14,119 bases of DNA from JBNKDD01 sp050288085 (GTDB taxonomy: Bacteria > Chloroflexota > Anaerolineae > Aggregatilineales > UBA3940), in contig JBNKDD010000142.1 of the NCBI GenBank assembly GCA_050288085.1, positions 1 through 14,119 on the forward strand, given 5' to 3'. The translations under genes and the position numbers were made by a program. Below are positions 14,119 through 14,119 of this stretch, in pieces. Below the pieces are notes generated by a model that was not told the DNA's origin, did not search any database, and saw only the letters and a program-made list of their open reading frames with translations. Each line of letters begins with the position of its first letter. Position 1 is the stretch's first letter.

Positions 14119-14119
14119 G

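Overview
The window most resembles a chromosomal segment from a Chloroflexota (Anaerolineae-like) bacterium. This is inferred from a complete SUF-type iron-sulfur cluster gene set of the sufCBD + sufSU kind with a divergent cysteine-containing SufR-like regulator, from Cys-anchored lipoproteins, from YfhO-type membrane proteins, from frequent TTG starts with strong Shine-Dalgarno (SD) sites, and from a GTAGGGACA-type palindromic repeat. No rRNA, tRNA, CRISPR array or transposase gene was seen, so the phylum call is an inference.

Layout. 1-713 (-): 5' part of a YprB-type RNase H-fold exonuclease, running off the left edge. 714-967: AT-rich spacer with a large nested inverted repeat (823-934). 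968-3613 (+): a four-TM unknown protein, a two-part lipoprotein (PsbP-like plus two FxLYD-like units) and a GH114-type lipoprotein, closed by a bidirectional terminator at 3623-3656. 3684-4895 (-): an MFS exporter whose leader can pair with its own SD and is preceded by a possible 17-residue leader ORF. 5206-6195 (-): a DUF59/SufT-type protein and a SufR-type repressor. 6196-6406: divergent control region. 6407-14118 (+): sufC, sufB, sufD, a yfhO-like gene, sufS and sufU.

How the genes work together. SufS takes sulfur from cysteine and passes it to SufU; SufBCD builds the Fe-S cluster; the DUF59 protein probably helps maturation or delivery; SufR probably senses cluster status and represses both directions. 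The most striking features are: the divergent sufR/sufC promoter, in which the two arms of one 36-bp inverted repeat are themselves the two outward-facing -35 boxes (TTGACT-17-TATAAT rightward, TTGACT-17-TATACT leftward); a 755-residue YfhO-like membrane protein wedged between sufD and sufS and joined to sufS by an ATGA overlap; a SufU lacking the usual insertion; and two leaders (sufR and MFS) with potential SD-sequestering pairing. I do not see an unambiguous new enzyme system; the new material is mainly regulatory and in gene order.
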